Positions 1 to 9,209 of a stretch of 52,585 nucleotides of DNA are shown in pieces (within the stretch, counting starts at the first letter, position 1; each line of letters starts with the position of its first letter). Below the pieces are notes generated by a model. It worked only from the letters and a program-made list of their open reading frames with translations. It ran no database searches and was not told where the DNA came from. Both the position numbers and the translations under genes were made by a program. The DNA is from Acinetobacter silvestris. Lineage in GTDB: Bacteria; Pseudomonadota; Gammaproteobacteria; Pseudomonadales; Moraxellaceae. The DNA is taken from positions 1 through 52,585 of the forward strand of contig NZ_NEGB01000013.1 of NCBI RefSeq assembly GCF_002135235.1, given 5' to 3'.

Positions 1-217
1 ACAGACCTTCCACTTTTCAGTGACAGATCTTCCACTTTTAAAATTATAATTTATTGATTTTTATAAATAAAATAGTGTCTTAATTATAATTACTTAATTA
101 TATTAATTAATACTAATTATAAATTAGCTAGCTATATTTTAAAATAAAGATAAAATTTGTTTATAACCGACCTTTATATAGAAATTTAAATATAAATCAA
201 ATAAAGTGTAGCAACTT
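1..217. repeat. Terminal direct repeat, left copy (circle overlap)
   Basis: Bases 1-217 match 52369-52585 exactly. The copy includes the last iteron, the AT-rich stretch and the first half of the parA-upstream palindrome. It is most simply the overlap left when a circular molecule is written linearly, so the true circle would be about 52,368 bp. Confidence 0.93.
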
Positions 218-223
218 GCTACA
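207..223. promoter_or_regulatory. parS-like palindrome upstream of parA
   Basis: TGTAGCAACTTGCTACA is a perfect 8-1-8 palindrome 38 bp before the parA start. The same palindrome with another central base recurs at the parB stop, and a one-mismatch copy lies beside the rep stop. The positions suit a ParB-binding site that also regulates the par operon. The assignment as parS is inference. Confidence 0.7.
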
Positions 224-261
224 AATTTCATTATATTAAAATAACTTGAACGAGATCTATT

Positions 262-1047
262 ATGACAAGTAAATCAACTAAAATCATAGCTGTAGCAAAT
301 CACAAAGGTGGTTGTGGAAAAACAACAACCGTAGTTCATTTAGCATCAGAATTAGCAGATTTGGGTACTAATGTATTAGTAATTGATTTAGATCCTCAAG
401 CAAATGCAAGCTTACATATTGGATCAAGACACCCAAGTGAAATAGAAATTACATCTGCTGAACTACTAGTCGGTGATTTAAATTTAATATCAGAAGCGAT
501 AGAAGACGAAACTAATTTTAAAAATGTTTCTTTAATTTATGGTTCTTTAAATTTAGGTAAGACTGAAGATCAACTTAAAGATGATGCTCCAAGACCATCA
601 GAAGAGTTATCTAACAAATTAGAATTATTAAAAGGATTATATGACTTTATCCTTATTGATTGTCCACCAAGCTTAAAACTACTTACAAGTAATGCATTAG
701 CCGCATCTACTCATGTCATTATTCCTATTGAATCAGGATCACAATATGGATTGTATGGTGTAACAGATTTAACAAACCATTTAAGTAAAATAAGACGAGT
801 TAATCCTGAACTCAAACTTTTAGGTGCTTTATTAATTAAACATGATGAACGTCAAAATGTTTGTAAATTAATTAAAAATGAAGCTCTAAACCAAGTCGGG
901 GAATTATTAAATACTACAATTCCAATAAGTACTAAAGTGAATCAAGCTGCTATTTTACAACAGTCTTTATTAAGGGTTGATAAAAACTCTAAAGTTCGTA
1001 AAGCTTTTCAAGATTTAGCGAAAGAAATTGTAAAACGTGTTAAATAA
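262..1047 (+). CDS. parA: ParA partition ATPase
   Basis: This 261-residue ParA/MinD-type ATPase moves plasmid copies apart at division together with ParB. The deviant Walker A motif HKGGCGKTTT lies near residues 14-23. LVIDLDPQAN and FILIDCPPSL follow as the Walker A' and Walker B regions. There is no N-terminal DNA-binding extension, so autoregulation would rest on ParB or on the upstream palindrome. The start ATG has only a weak ribosome site. It forms an operon with parB 16 bp downstream, and base composition is AT-rich like the rest of the backbone. Confidence 0.95.
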   Translation: MTSKSTKIIAVANHKGGCGKTTTVVHLASELADLGTNVLVIDLDPQANASLHIGSRHPSEIEITSAELLVGDLNLISEAIEDETNFKNVSLIYGSLNLGKTEDQLKDDAPRPSEELSNKLELLKGLYDFILIDCPPSLKLLTSNALAASTHVIIPIESGSQYGLYGVTDLTNHLSKIRRVNPELKLLGALLIKHDERQNVCKLIKNEALNQVGELLNTTIPISTKVNQAAILQQSLLRVDKNSKVRKAFQDLAKEIVKRVK

Positions 1048-1063
1048 ATACTATGAGAATACT

Positions 1064-1978
1064 ATGGTAAGTACAAAAGAATTATTGGCTCAACGTCTTC
1101 AGCAAAACACTCAAAAACACAAACAAGCTCAAAAAGAGCATGTCAATGATGTAAAAGAACTACGACGTAATGTACAAATTATAGATATTCAGCCAAGTCC
1201 TAATCAGCCACGAAAAATATTTGATCAACAAGATATTGAAGATTTAGCTACATCAATTGAAGAAATTGGATTATTACAACCCATTGCAGTCCGCCGAGTA
1301 CAAGATAAGTATGAATTGATTGCTGGTGAAAGAAGATTAAAAGCGCATCAATTTCTTAATAAAAATACAATTGAAGTAATTGTTATAGATGCTTCTGACG
1401 AAGATGTTGCATTATTAACATTAGCAGAAAACTTAAAGAGAGAAGATCTAACTGATTATGAAATATATGTTGGACTAAAATCATTAAATGATAAATTAAA
1501 AAAGAATAAACAAAAATTAGCAAAATCATTGGGTATGAATCGTGAAGATATGTATAAATATTTATCTTTTGAAAAATTGCCAATCGAGATTATTCAAGAT
1601 TTAGAACAAAAGCCAAACCTTTTAGCACGTACTGCAGCTACAGCGATTAAAAAGTTTTTATCAGACAATGAAGACAATAATCAGAATGCAAAAAAAGCAT
1701 TATTAGATGCATGGAAAAAGCTATTGACCAAAGACGTTGAACAAACGAAATTAGCCATGCTTGCAGACAAAATTCTAAAACAAAAAGATACAAAGGAAAC
1801 CGTTCTAACTTCAATTGTACATAAAATTGAATATGATGGAAAAGTTGCTGGTAATATTAAATTTGATCAAAACACTTTGAAAATTTCATTAAAAATGAGT
1901 GAGTTTGCAGATGAAGATTTACAAGAACTAGAAAAATTATTAAAGAATATGCTAGTTAAATCAAAAAAAGAAGTGTAG
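1064..1978 (+). CDS. parB: ParB partition DNA-binding protein
   Basis: This protein of about 304 residues has the ParB N-terminal nuclease-like fold: NQPRKIF, then IGLLQPIAVR and the hallmark ELIAGERRLKA. A central helix-turn-helix region (KLAKSLGMNREDMYKYLSF) and a lysine-rich C-terminal dimerisation region follow. The ATG at 1064 is preferred because GAG sits at a workable distance. An in-frame GTG at 1037 would overlap parA and has no better ribosome site. The stop codon lies inside the parS-like palindrome at 1974-1990. It is expected to spread from parS and stimulate ParA. Confidence 0.93.
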   Translation: MVSTKELLAQRLQQNTQKHKQAQKEHVNDVKELRRNVQIIDIQPSPNQPRKIFDQQDIEDLATSIEEIGLLQPIAVRRVQDKYELIAGERRLKAHQFLNKNTIEVIVIDASDEDVALLTLAENLKREDLTDYEIYVGLKSLNDKLKKNKQKLAKSLGMNREDMYKYLSFEKLPIEIIQDLEQKPNLLARTAATAIKKFLSDNEDNNQNAKKALLDAWKKLLTKDVEQTKLAMLADKILKQKDTKETVLTSIVHKIEYDGKVAGNIKFDQNTLKISLKMSEFADEDLQELEKLLKNMLVKSKKEV

Positions 1979-2000
1979 CAATTTGCTACACTTCTTTTTT
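1964..2000. terminator. parB terminator hairpin containing a parS-like palindrome
   Basis: Two perfect 18-base arms (1964-1981 and 1983-2000) flank one base and end in six T residues, giving a strong rho-independent terminator for parAB. The inner 1974-1990 is TGTAGCAATTTGCTACA, the same palindrome as upstream of parA. One sequence may thus serve as transcription terminator and ParB site. The parB stop codon is inside the left arm. Confidence 0.8.
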
Positions 2001-2036
2001 ATTAGGGGACTCAAAACTATTTTTGGGTAGTATGAG

Positions 2037-2160
2037 GGCACTGTTGTAAATAGCCATTGATGATAAGCTAGATAGTTTTTTAGCTAAATGTTCATTATAT
2101 ATGAATCCCTTCCATGGTCGGCATTTTCAGAGAAAAACATTCTTTTGGTTTAACCATAGT
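2037..2160 (+). mobile_element. IS6 (IS26/IS1008-like) left-end remnant
   Basis: GGCACTGTTGTAAATAGCC at 2037 resembles the terminal inverted repeat of IS26/IS1006/IS1008-type elements. An ATG at 2101 starts MNPFHGRHFQRK, matching the usual N-terminus of IS6-group transposases (MNPFKGRHFQ). The match is lost after about 20 residues and the rest of the transposase is absent. It is a dead fragment at the edge of the partition region. Family assignment is from memory of these ends. Confidence 0.65.
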
Positions 2161-2228
2161 AAATCGACAATCAAACAGATTCGGTACCATAACCTAATCA
2201 TAAGGTTCAGCATATATTTGATCAGTGC

Positions 2229-2360
2229 ATGTATAAATGGTCGCATCTAATTGAAAATTACTTTTGTAAATTGAAAAAATTCAAATGTATTGCCATACAT
2301 AGCGACAAAATAGATTCAATTTTTGCCGTTATGATTTATCTTTTAGCGCAATTAACTCTC
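2229..2360 (+). pseudogene. IS5-family transposase C-terminal fragment
   Basis: The reading frame begins KWSHLIENYFCKLKKFK and continues to FAVMIYLLAQL. This is the C-terminal DDE-region signature (HLIENFFCKLKxFR…IATRYDKT) of IS5/IS427-type transposases. Only about 40 residues remain. Downstream the same frame runs into a DUF1302-like sequence, so this fragment marks the edge that removed the N-terminus of that gene. Confidence 0.65.
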
Positions 2361-3571
2361 GGTAATTCTCAACAGGTCATCCGTGAAAGGATTATCCCTG
2401 TTGAAATGTTTTCATTTGTTGCCGGAATTAATGATCATCTTAAGGTCGAAGGTTTTTATCAATTTAAATTCAGACCTTCTGTTATTGATGGGTGCGGGAC
2501 ATTTTTGAAGTTTCTGATGTTATGCCTGCCAATTGTGGACCGATGCTACTAGCTGGTTTGAAAGACAAATTATCTGAGACAGCATTACAAGCACACAGTT
2601 ATATTCCACGTACAGAGGATAGAAAACCTAAGGATAGTGGGCAATATGGTATAGCATTAAAGCAAACGATACCGAGCTTAAACAATACTGAACTTGGCAT
2701 TTATTATGCCAACTACCATAATCGAATTGCGAACTTTGATGCAACCACTGTGAAAGCCATAGGTGCTGAAAATTTTAATACCGCAGCATTTTTTGCAGTT
2801 TATCCTGAAAATATTGAAATGTTTGGATTAAGTCTTGCAGGGAAATTAGGCACCACATCTATTTATAGTGAGTTAAACTTTAAACCCAACCAACCCTTGC
2901 AATTAAATGGTCCAGATTTGGTATATTACCAGATCTTAGACCCAGCCACACCATTTACCTCTTCTGGAGTCTCGCCTGAATTGGATGAGTATATTCAAGG
3001 CTATGTCCGATTACCAGTAACACAGTTTTCGATTGGAGCGACAAATAGTATTCCTAATATTTTAAGAGCGAATTCTTTGACATGGACTGCCGAATTTGCA
3101 GCAAATCATATAGCGGATATAGGTAATAATCGTATTGGTCGAAGCAGTGCTTTTAGTCGTAGTGAGCTTTCAACAGGCGCATACAATTCTGAAACTGGTG
3201 AATTTAAATGTACAGCATATGGTACCGCAAATTTATCTAATGAAGTTATAGATGATTTAAATAAGCGCTTTTGTAATAAGGATGGCTTTTTTAGCGAATG
3301 GTCGTTAGGTTATAGAATACGTGGTGCACTAAGTTATCATGATATTTTTCCTACAACTGTGATTACCCCAAGTTTGACTTTCCGACATGATGTACATGGT
3401 TTTAGTCAAAACTTTCAAGAAGGTCAAATGAGTGCCAGTATTGCACTATCGGCAACATATCAGAAAAAATATACAGCAAAAGTTGCTTATACTAACTTTT
3501 TTGGATCAAATGAATTTAGCGTTATTGATGATCGTGATTTTGCATCTTTAGTGTTTAAAGCTAATTTTTAA
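2350..3571 (+). pseudogene. DUF1302-type outer-membrane protein, 5'-truncated and frameshifted
   Basis: The product resembles DUF1302 proteins of Gram-negative outer membranes, often next to DUF1329 genes and linked to hydrophobic or aromatic substrates. In one frame I read ERIIPVEMFSF and VIDGCGTF up to about 2505. The sequence then continues in another frame as FEVSDVMPANCGP and stays open to 3571. Restoring one T in the T run near 2506 would join IDGCGTF to FEVSD. The signal peptide and N-terminal part are missing, replaced by the IS5 fragment. The usual DUF1329 partner is absent. The 2492-3571 frame may be annotated as a 359-residue gene but is very unlikely to make a functional protein. 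Confidence 0.75.
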
Positions 3572-3622
3572 TTCAAATAGACCTCTGTCATAAGATGTTT
3601 TTTACTTAACTTTAAAATTTTA

Positions 3623-3661
3623 GGAAGTTAAATTGGATCATTTTATTAATATTTAACTTCC
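3623..3661. terminator. Hairpin after the DUF1302 remnant
   Basis: Arms GGAAGTTAAAT (3623-3633) and ATTTAACTTCC (3651-3661) are perfect complements around a 17-base loop. No strong T run follows. It probably served as the 3' hairpin of the broken gene. Confidence 0.45.
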
Positions 3662-3696
3662 CTAAGTTAACCCTAATCCTGCTTAAGGACGCGAGA

Positions 3697-3882
3697 TTAT
3701 TCATCTTGAGACTGATCTCTATTTTGATGAATATAACGGTAAAGCGAATGCACACTGAAAGTAACATGTGAAGTAATTTGCTCAGGGTTCCATTGCAGAG
3801 TCAGATAGTATTTTACCGTGAATCTTGGATAAAAAATTGACTTGAAAAATAGAAGAACGAGAGCCATCAGTTGAATTACCAC
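3697..3882 (-). pseudogene. IS30-family transposase fragment
   Basis: The minus-strand frame contains LQWNPEQITSHV and then SLYRYIHQNRDQ. This matches the IS30 transposase motif WSPEQIxxxL…TIYRYI. About 35 residues are recognisable and no inverted repeats are visible. The stretch from here to 4029 holds nothing else I can name. A plus-strand open stretch at about 3900-4020 looks hydrophobic but lacks a start. Confidence 0.5.
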
Positions 3883-4029
3883 CGCTTCCGCAAATATTGA
3901 ATTAAGCCCTTGTTATTGCGGTCATTTCTCTTTACTTTGGTTTTACCCCTCATCAAATATTGATATTTTTGTCTTATTCAGTAAATTTTTTGTTGATTGG
4001 TCGAATTACAAGAGGATTATAAGGAGTGT

Positions 4030-4854
4030 TTAAATAACATGTCTTAACTCACGTGCTGTTTCTTGAAGTAAAGGCATAATTTGCTGGATTAAATATTCTT
4101 TTGTGGTTTTGGTCGTGGGCGAAACAATATTTAGCGCTGCAACGATATTGCCTTTAGGAGCATAAATAGGTACAGCAAGTGCATGCACACCGAGTTCATG
4201 TTCTTCTGACGAGTAGCACCAATCTTGTTCCTTAATTTCCTCAAGGATTTGAATAAAACCATTATTGTTTGTACAGCTATATTTAGTTAAACGCTTTAAT
4301 GGATATTTTTCTAACCAGTGTTGTTGCTCAGTAAGATCCAAGTGTGCCAATAAAATTTTGCCTGCTGAAGTTACATGTGCAGGTAAACGATTGCCTAAAT
4401 GTAAGCCATAAGGATGAATTCGATCCGTTGGATGATGTACTGTACTTCGAGCAATAGTAATGGCTTCGTAACCATCTAAAACCATGACGGAATAAACCAG
4501 AGAGGTTTGTGTGGTGAGTAGATTTAATAAGGGCTGACAAATTTTTGGAAGTTGTGCACCACTTAAATAAGCCCCTGAAAATTTTAATATTTTGGGAGCT
4601 AAATAATAATAATGTCCATCGAACTCTACATATCCAAGATATTCAAGCGTCAGTAAATGCCTACGTGCTGCTGCACGGGTCATCCCTGTTTTTTCTGCAG
4701 CGATGGTGATATTTAAGCGATGACGCTCAGGACCAAAACAGTCCAAAATAGACAAGCCTTTGCTGATACCTGCAATAAAGTCCTCATGTCGGATGATTTT
4801 CTGATTATCAGGATTTTGCAAAATTTTCTTATTTTCTAATTGAACATCATGCAT
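4030..4854 (-). CDS. pcaU: PcaU, IclR-family regulator of the pca operon
   Basis: This 274-residue IclR-family regulator has an N-terminal winged helix (EDFIAGISKGLSILDCFG…TGMTRAAARRHLLTLEYLGYV) and a C-terminal effector domain containing GNRLPAHVTSAGK. It lies divergently upstream of pcaI exactly as pcaU does in A. baylyi, where PcaU responds to protocatechuate. The ATG at 4854 is chosen because AAAGG lies seven bases upstream. The frame stays open to 4980 but that extension runs through the presumed operator. It resembles the PobR homologue at 13553-14362. The effector is inferred from homology. Confidence 0.9.
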   Translation of the reverse strand: MHDVQLENKKILQNPDNQKIIRHEDFIAGISKGLSILDCFGPERHRLNITIAAEKTGMTRAAARRHLLTLEYLGYVEFDGHYYYLAPKILKFSGAYLSGAQLPKICQPLLNLLTTQTSLVYSVMVLDGYEAITIARSTVHHPTDRIHPYGLHLGNRLPAHVTSAGKILLAHLDLTEQQHWLEKYPLKRLTKYSCTNNNGFIQILEEIKEQDWCYSSEEHELGVHALAVPIYAPKGNIVAALNIVSPTTKTTKEYLIQQIMPLLQETARELRHVI

Positions 4855-4881
4855 TTTTGAACCTTTATTTCTATTTTTAGA

Positions 4882-4979
4882 TATTCGATTACAATTTAGA
4901 GTAATTGAATCTTTGACTAATATAACCAAAAACCATAAAAAATGTTCGATTATTGAAATATAAAGACAATTATCGCGCA
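4882..4979. promoter_or_regulatory. Candidate PcaU operator
   Basis: TATTCGATTA (4882-4891) and TGTTCGATTA (4943-4952) are direct copies, and TTATCGCGCA (4970-4979) is an inverted copy matching at seven of ten positions. The known ADP1 PcaU site also consists of three related 10-bp elements. It sits between pcaU and pcaI. The exact boundaries are inferred. Confidence 0.55.
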
Positions 4980-5145
4980 AAATAATTTTTTTATGCTAGC
5001 TGTGAGGCTCAAAAAAATTAAGAATAAATAATAGGAAATCTAATGAAAACACTCGGGATTGGGTAATTCTAGTTTGTCATCTTAAAACATATTCTCAGCA
5101 TTTGTTTCCAACTTTATTTATGCATAGCACAGACGGAGTCATCTA

Positions 5146-5832
5146 ATGATTGATAAAAGCACATCATCTTTAACAGAAGTACTCTCCCAAATTAAGGATG
5201 GCTCGACCATCATGATTGGTGGCTTCGGAACGGCTGGCCAATCCGCTGAACTCATTGACGGGTTAATTGAATTAGGCGTCAAAGACTTAGTCATCATTAA
5301 CAATAACGCTGGTAATGGTGATTATGGTTTGGCCAAGCTACTTAAAACAGGTGCAGTACGTAAAATCATTTGCTCTTTCCCACGTCAATCCGACTCTTGG
5401 GTGTTTGATGAATTGTTCCGTGCTGGCAAAATTGAATTGGAATTAGTTCCACAAGGCAACTTGGCTTGTCGTATTCAAGCGGCAGGCATGGGTTTAGGTC
5501 CTATTTATACCCCAACAGGGTTTGGGACTTTACTGGCTGAAGGTAAACCGACTTTAAACTACGACGGCAAAGACTTTGTTTTGGAAAATCCAATCAAAGC
5601 GGATTTTGCTCTCATTAAAGCCCATCAAGGCGACCGTTGGGGTAACTTGGTTTATAACAAATCGGCCCGTAACTTTGGCCCGATCATGGCGATGGCTGCA
5701 GAGGTCACCATTGCGCAAGTGTCTGAAGTGGTTGAACTCGGTGCTTTAGATCCTGAGCACATCATCACTGCGGGTATTTTTGTCCAGCACGTGGTTGCTA
5801 TTGGCAAAAAACAACTTGAACAATCGGCCTAG
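5146..5832 (+). CDS. pcaI: 3-oxoadipate CoA-transferase subunit A
   Basis: This is the alpha subunit (228 residues) of 3-oxoadipate:succinyl-CoA transferase, which activates beta-ketoadipate. The glycine-rich IMIGGFGTAGQSAELI near residues 24-39 is typical of CoA-transferase family I subunit A. A good GGAG lies eight bases before the ATG. It is the first gene of pcaIJFBDKCHG and pcaJ follows 16 bp later. Base composition is clearly more GC-rich than the plasmid backbone. Full length for the family. Confidence 0.95.
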   Translation: MIDKSTSSLTEVLSQIKDGSTIMIGGFGTAGQSAELIDGLIELGVKDLVIINNNAGNGDYGLAKLLKTGAVRKIICSFPRQSDSWVFDELFRAGKIELELVPQGNLACRIQAAGMGLGPIYTPTGFGTLLAEGKPTLNYDGKDFVLENPIKADFALIKAHQGDRWGNLVYNKSARNFGPIMAMAAEVTIAQVSEVVELGALDPEHIITAGIFVQHVVAIGKKQLEQSA

Positions 5833-5848
5833 ACCTGAGGATTAAACC

Positions 5849-6499
5849 ATGAGCTATAGCAAACTCTCCCGCGATCAAATTGCAGAACGTGTGGCGCAAG
5901 ATATTCCAGATGGTGCTTATGTCAATTTAGGCATTGGTTTACCGACCAAGATTTCCAATTATTTACCTTCCGACAAAGACGTTTTCTTACATTCTGAAAA
6001 TGGTTTATTGGCTTTTGGCCCACCACCAGCCAAAGGTGAAGAAGACCCTGAGCTGATTAATGCCGGTAAAGAATTTGTGACTTTACTTGAAGGCGGTGCT
6101 TATTTTCATCATGGTGATTCTTTTGCCATGATGCGTGGTGGTCACCTTGATATTGCGGTGTTGGGTGCTTTCCAAGTGGCTGAAAATGGTGACTTGGCCA
6201 ACTGGCATACCGGTGCACCCGATGCGATTCCTGCAGTCGGCGGTGCAATGGATTTGGCGGTCGGTGCGAAAAAAGTCTTTATCACCACCGATCATGTGAC
6301 TAAAAAAGGCGAACCGAAGATTGTTGCTGAACTGTCTTATCCTGCGACAGGTTTAAAATGTGTCGATCGTATCTACACTGACCTGTGTGTGATTGATGTT
6401 ACGGCTGAAGGCATGAAAGTCATTGAGAAAGTGGAAGGTCTAACCTTTGCTGAATTACAGGCAATGACCGGTGCCAAACTGATTGATGCAACTGTATAA
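5849..6499 (+). CDS. pcaJ: 3-oxoadipate CoA-transferase subunit B
   Basis: This is the beta subunit (216 residues) of 3-oxoadipate CoA-transferase and pairs with PcaI. The family signature HSENGLLAFGP is present, with the presumed catalytic glutamate at residue 50. GAGG precedes the start at good distance. The gap to pcaF is unusually long for this operon and is filled by a 100-bp palindromic repeat, which may affect message stability between pcaIJ and the later genes. Confidence 0.95.
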   Translation: MSYSKLSRDQIAERVAQDIPDGAYVNLGIGLPTKISNYLPSDKDVFLHSENGLLAFGPPPAKGEEDPELINAGKEFVTLLEGGAYFHHGDSFAMMRGGHLDIAVLGAFQVAENGDLANWHTGAPDAIPAVGGAMDLAVGAKKVFITTDHVTKKGEPKIVAELSYPATGLKCVDRIYTDLCVIDVTAEGMKVIEKVEGLTFAELQAMTGAKLIDATV

Positions 6500-6507
6500 A
6501 TAAAAAA

Positions 6508-6607
6508 GAAAGTCCCCCTTTATAAAGGGGGATTTAGGGGGATTTTTGGAATAAATCAACTTTTTAGAATCCCTCCCAACCTCCCTTTAAGAAAGGGAGG
6601 AGCTTTC
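6508..6607. repeat. 100-bp imperfect palindromic repeat between pcaJ and pcaF
   Basis: The unit begins GAAAG and ends CTTTC. Its left half has CCCCCTTTATAAAGGGGG and then GGGGGATT. The right half has AATCCCTCCC and then CCTCCCTTTAAGAAAGGGAGG. The halves are imperfect reverse complements and each half folds on itself. Repeats of this kind are scattered between genes in Acinetobacter chromosomes, so it suggests that the operon came from a chromosome. Similarity to that family is from memory. Confidence 0.75.
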
Positions 6608-6634
6608 TCTAAATAAATTTTGAGCTAATTAAAA

Positions 6635-7837
6635 ATGAAAAACGCTTATATTATCGATGCGATTCGTACTCCATTCGGTCGTTATGCAGGTGGTCTCGCT
6701 GCTATTCGTGCCGATGACTTGGGTGCTATTCCAATTCAAGCATTGATGCAACGTAATCCATCGGTGAATTGGGAATTGGTTGATGACGTGATTTATGGCT
6801 GTGCCAACCAAGCGGGTGAAGACAACCGTAATGTCGGTCGTATGTCAGCACTCCTTGCGGGTGTGCCTTATCAAGTCCCTGCAACGACCGTGAATCGTCT
6901 ATGCGGTTCATCACTGGATGCAATCGCCATGGCAGCACGTGCCATTAAAGCTGGTGAAGCAGATTTGATTATTGCTGGCGGTGTAGAAAGCATGAGCCGT
7001 GCGCCTTTGGTGATGGGTAAATCTGACACTGCTTTTGGTCGTGCTCAAAAACTAGAAGACACCACCATGGGTTGGCGTTTTATCAACCCTAAATTGAAAG
7101 AGCTGTATGGCGTAGAAACCATGCCACAAACTGCTGAAAACGTGGCCACACAGTTCAATATTCACCGTGCCGATCAAGATCAGTTTGCGCTTATTAGCCA
7201 ACAACGTACCGCAGATGCCCAAGCACGTGGTTTCTTCGAGCAAGAAATTGTACCTGTGAGCATTCCTCAGCGTAAAGGTGAGCCTGTAATCATCTCTCAA
7301 GATGAACATCCACGTGCCACCACCCTTGAAGTCTTAACCAAACTTAAACCTGTAGTGAAAGCCGAAGGTTCTGTAACGGCAGGCAACGCTTCAGGTATTA
7401 ATGATGGTGCAGCAGCCCTGTTAATTGCTTCGGATGATGCCATTGCACAATACGGCTTGAAAGCGCGTGCCAAAATTATTGGCGCAACCACTGTGGGTGT
7501 AGAACCCCGCATCATGGGCTTTGCACCTGCACCTGCGATCAAAAAACTATTGGCTCAAACTGGTTTAACTTTAGAGCAAATGGACGTGATTGAACTGAAT
7601 GAAGCCTTTGCAGCGCAAGCTTTAGCAGTGACACGTGACCTTGGTTTGGCGGATGGCGCTGAACATGTCAATCCAAATGGTGGCGCTATTGCCTTGGGTC
7701 ATCCACTGGGTGCTTCGGGTGCGCGTTTGGTCACAACGGCCTTGAATCAGTTGGAAGCCACAGGTGGAACCTATGCCCTATGTTCAATGTGTATTGGCGT
7801 GGGTCAAGGGATCGCGCTGATTATTCAACGAATCTAA
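6635..7837 (+). CDS. pcaF: 3-oxoadipyl-CoA thiolase
   Basis: This 400-residue thiolase cleaves 3-oxoadipyl-CoA into succinyl-CoA and acetyl-CoA, the last step of the pathway. The nucleophile is Cys90 in [11 protein letters not shown]. Later come the [10 protein letters not shown] loop, the histidine in [14 protein letters not shown] and the second cysteine in [10 protein letters not shown]. Length is normal. The ribosome site is weak (a GAG about 15 bases upstream). PcaB follows after 16 bp. Confidence 0.95.
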   Translation: MKNAYIIDAIRTPFGRYAGGLAAIRADDLGAIPIQALMQRNPSVNWELVDDVIYGCANQAGEDNRNVGRMSALLAGVPYQVPATTVNRLCGSSLDAIAMAARAIKAGEADLIIAGGVESMSRAPLVMGKSDTAFGRAQKLEDTTMGWRFINPKLKELYGVETMPQTAENVATQFNIHRADQDQFALISQQRTADAQARGFFEQEIVPVSIPQRKGEPVIISQDEHPRATTLEVLTKLKPVVKAEGSVTAGNASGINDGAAALLIASDDAIAQYGLKARAKIIGATTVGVEPRIMGFAPAPAIKKLLAQTGLTLEQMDVIELNEAFAAQALAVTRDLGLADGAEHVNPNGGAIALGHPLGASGARLVTTALNQLEATGGTYALCSMCIGVGQGIALIIQRI

Positions 7838-7853
7838 TAAAGGAATAACGATA

Positions 7854-9209
7854 ATGAGCCAACTATATGCCAGCCTGTTTTACCAAAAGGATGTGACTGA
7901 AATTTTTAGTGACCATGCTTTGGTCACTTATATGATTAAAGCCGAAGTGGCATTGGCAAAGGCTCAGGCTCAGGTTGATGTTATTCCTAAAGCTGCTGCA
8001 AGTAGTATTGAACAAGTAGCACAAACTGCTCTAAAGGATATTGATTTCAATAACCTTGCAATAGCGACAGGACTCTCTGGCAATATTGCGATTCCCTTTG
8101 TAAAGCAGTTTACCGCAGCGGTAAAAGCCGTGGATGAAGATGCTTCCCGCTATGTGCATTGGGGGGCAACCAGTCAAGATATTCTGGATACGGCATGTAT
8201 TTTACAAGCTCGTGATGCTTTATACGTTGTGGAACGTCAACTACAACATGCATATGCAGCATCGCTTGAACTTGCAGAAAAATATCGTGCTGAAGTGATG
8301 ATTGGACGAACTTGGTTACAACAAGCTTTACCGATTACTTTTGGGCATAAAGCTGCACGTTGGGCAAGTAGTTTTAAACGTGATTTAGACCGCTTAGAGC
8401 AAATGAAAGCGCGTGTACTGACAGCTCAACTTGGTGGTGCAGTGGGTTCATTGGCATCGTTACTGGATCAAGGTTCAACGGTGGTTGAAGCCTATGCAGC
8501 GCAACTTAATCTGAGTGTTCCAAGCTGTACTTGGCATGGTGAACGAGATCGTATTGTTGAAATGGCAGGGTTTTTAGCCATAGTGGTGGGGAATACGGGA
8601 AAAATGGCGCGTGATTGGTCATTGATGATGCAAACTGAAATTGCAGAAGTATTTGAACCTACAGCAAAAGGGCGTGGTGGTTCATCGACCATGCCACACA
8701 AGCGTAATCCTGTTGCCGCAGCATCCGTATTAGCTGCAGCCAATCGCGTACCTGCACTCATGTCGAGTATCTATCAAAGTATGGTGCAAGAACATGAACG
8801 TAGCTTAGGTTCTTGGCATGCAGAATGGTTGGCTTTACCTGAAATTTTTCAGCTTTGTGCGGGTGCATTAGAACGTACCGTTGAAGTGCTGCAAGGTTTA
8901 GAAGTCAATAGTAAAAATATGCAGCGCAATATAGAAACCACACATGGTTTGATTATGGCTGAAGCGGTCATGATGGCAATCGCACCGAAAATGGGGCGTT
9001 TAAATGCGCATTATTTAGTCGAAAAAGCTTGTCAGCAAGCCGTTGCTGAGCAAGGTCATTTGCAAGATATCGTGAGTTCATTTGCAGAAGTCAAACAGTA
9101 TTTTAGCGCTGATGAATTAGCACTGATTTTTAAACCTGAATCGTATTTGGGCAATATTCAAGAACAAATAGATGCGGTATTGCAGGAAGCAAAAGGAGAG
9201 GTAAAGTGA
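7854..9209 (+). CDS. pcaB: 3-carboxy-cis,cis-muconate cycloisomerase
   Basis: This 451-residue enzyme of the fumarase/aspartase superfamily converts 3-carboxy-cis,cis-muconate to gamma-carboxymuconolactone. The superfamily signature GGSSTMPHKRNPVAA lies at about residues 279-293. HWGATSQDILDT near residue 100 is the substrate loop. AAAGGA precedes the start. Its TGA overlaps the pcaD start by four bases (GTGA), which implies translational coupling. Confidence 0.94.
   Translation: MSQLYASLFYQKDVTEIFSDHALVTYMIKAEVALAKAQAQVDVIPKAAASSIEQVAQTALKDIDFNNLAIATGLSGNIAIPFVKQFTAAVKAVDEDASRYVHWGATSQDILDTACILQARDALYVVERQLQHAYAASLELAEKYRAEVMIGRTWLQQALPITFGHKAARWASSFKRDLDRLEQMKARVLTAQLGGAVGSLASLLDQGSTVVEAYAAQLNLSVPSCTWHGERDRIVEMAGFLAIVVGNTGKMARDWSLMMQTEIAEVFEPTAKGRGGSSTMPHKRNPVAAASVLAAANRVPALMSSIYQSMVQEHERSLGSWHAEWLALPEIFQLCAGALERTVEVLQGLEVNSKNMQRNIETTHGLIMAEAVMMAIAPKMGRLNAHYLVEKACQQAVAEQGHLQDIVSSFAEVKQYFSADELALIFKPESYLGNIQEQIDAVLQEAKGEVK

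Noticed and set aside
2492..3571. Intact 359-residue outer-membrane protein
   Set aside because: Its first residues are in the wrong frame relative to the DUF1302 sequence upstream, and there is no signal peptide. It is better called a truncated, frameshifted pseudogene.
3895..4020. Hydrophobic open stretch between the IS30 fragment and pcaU
   Set aside because: It has no start codon and is too short to assign to a transporter. AT-rich DNA often reads as hydrophobic.
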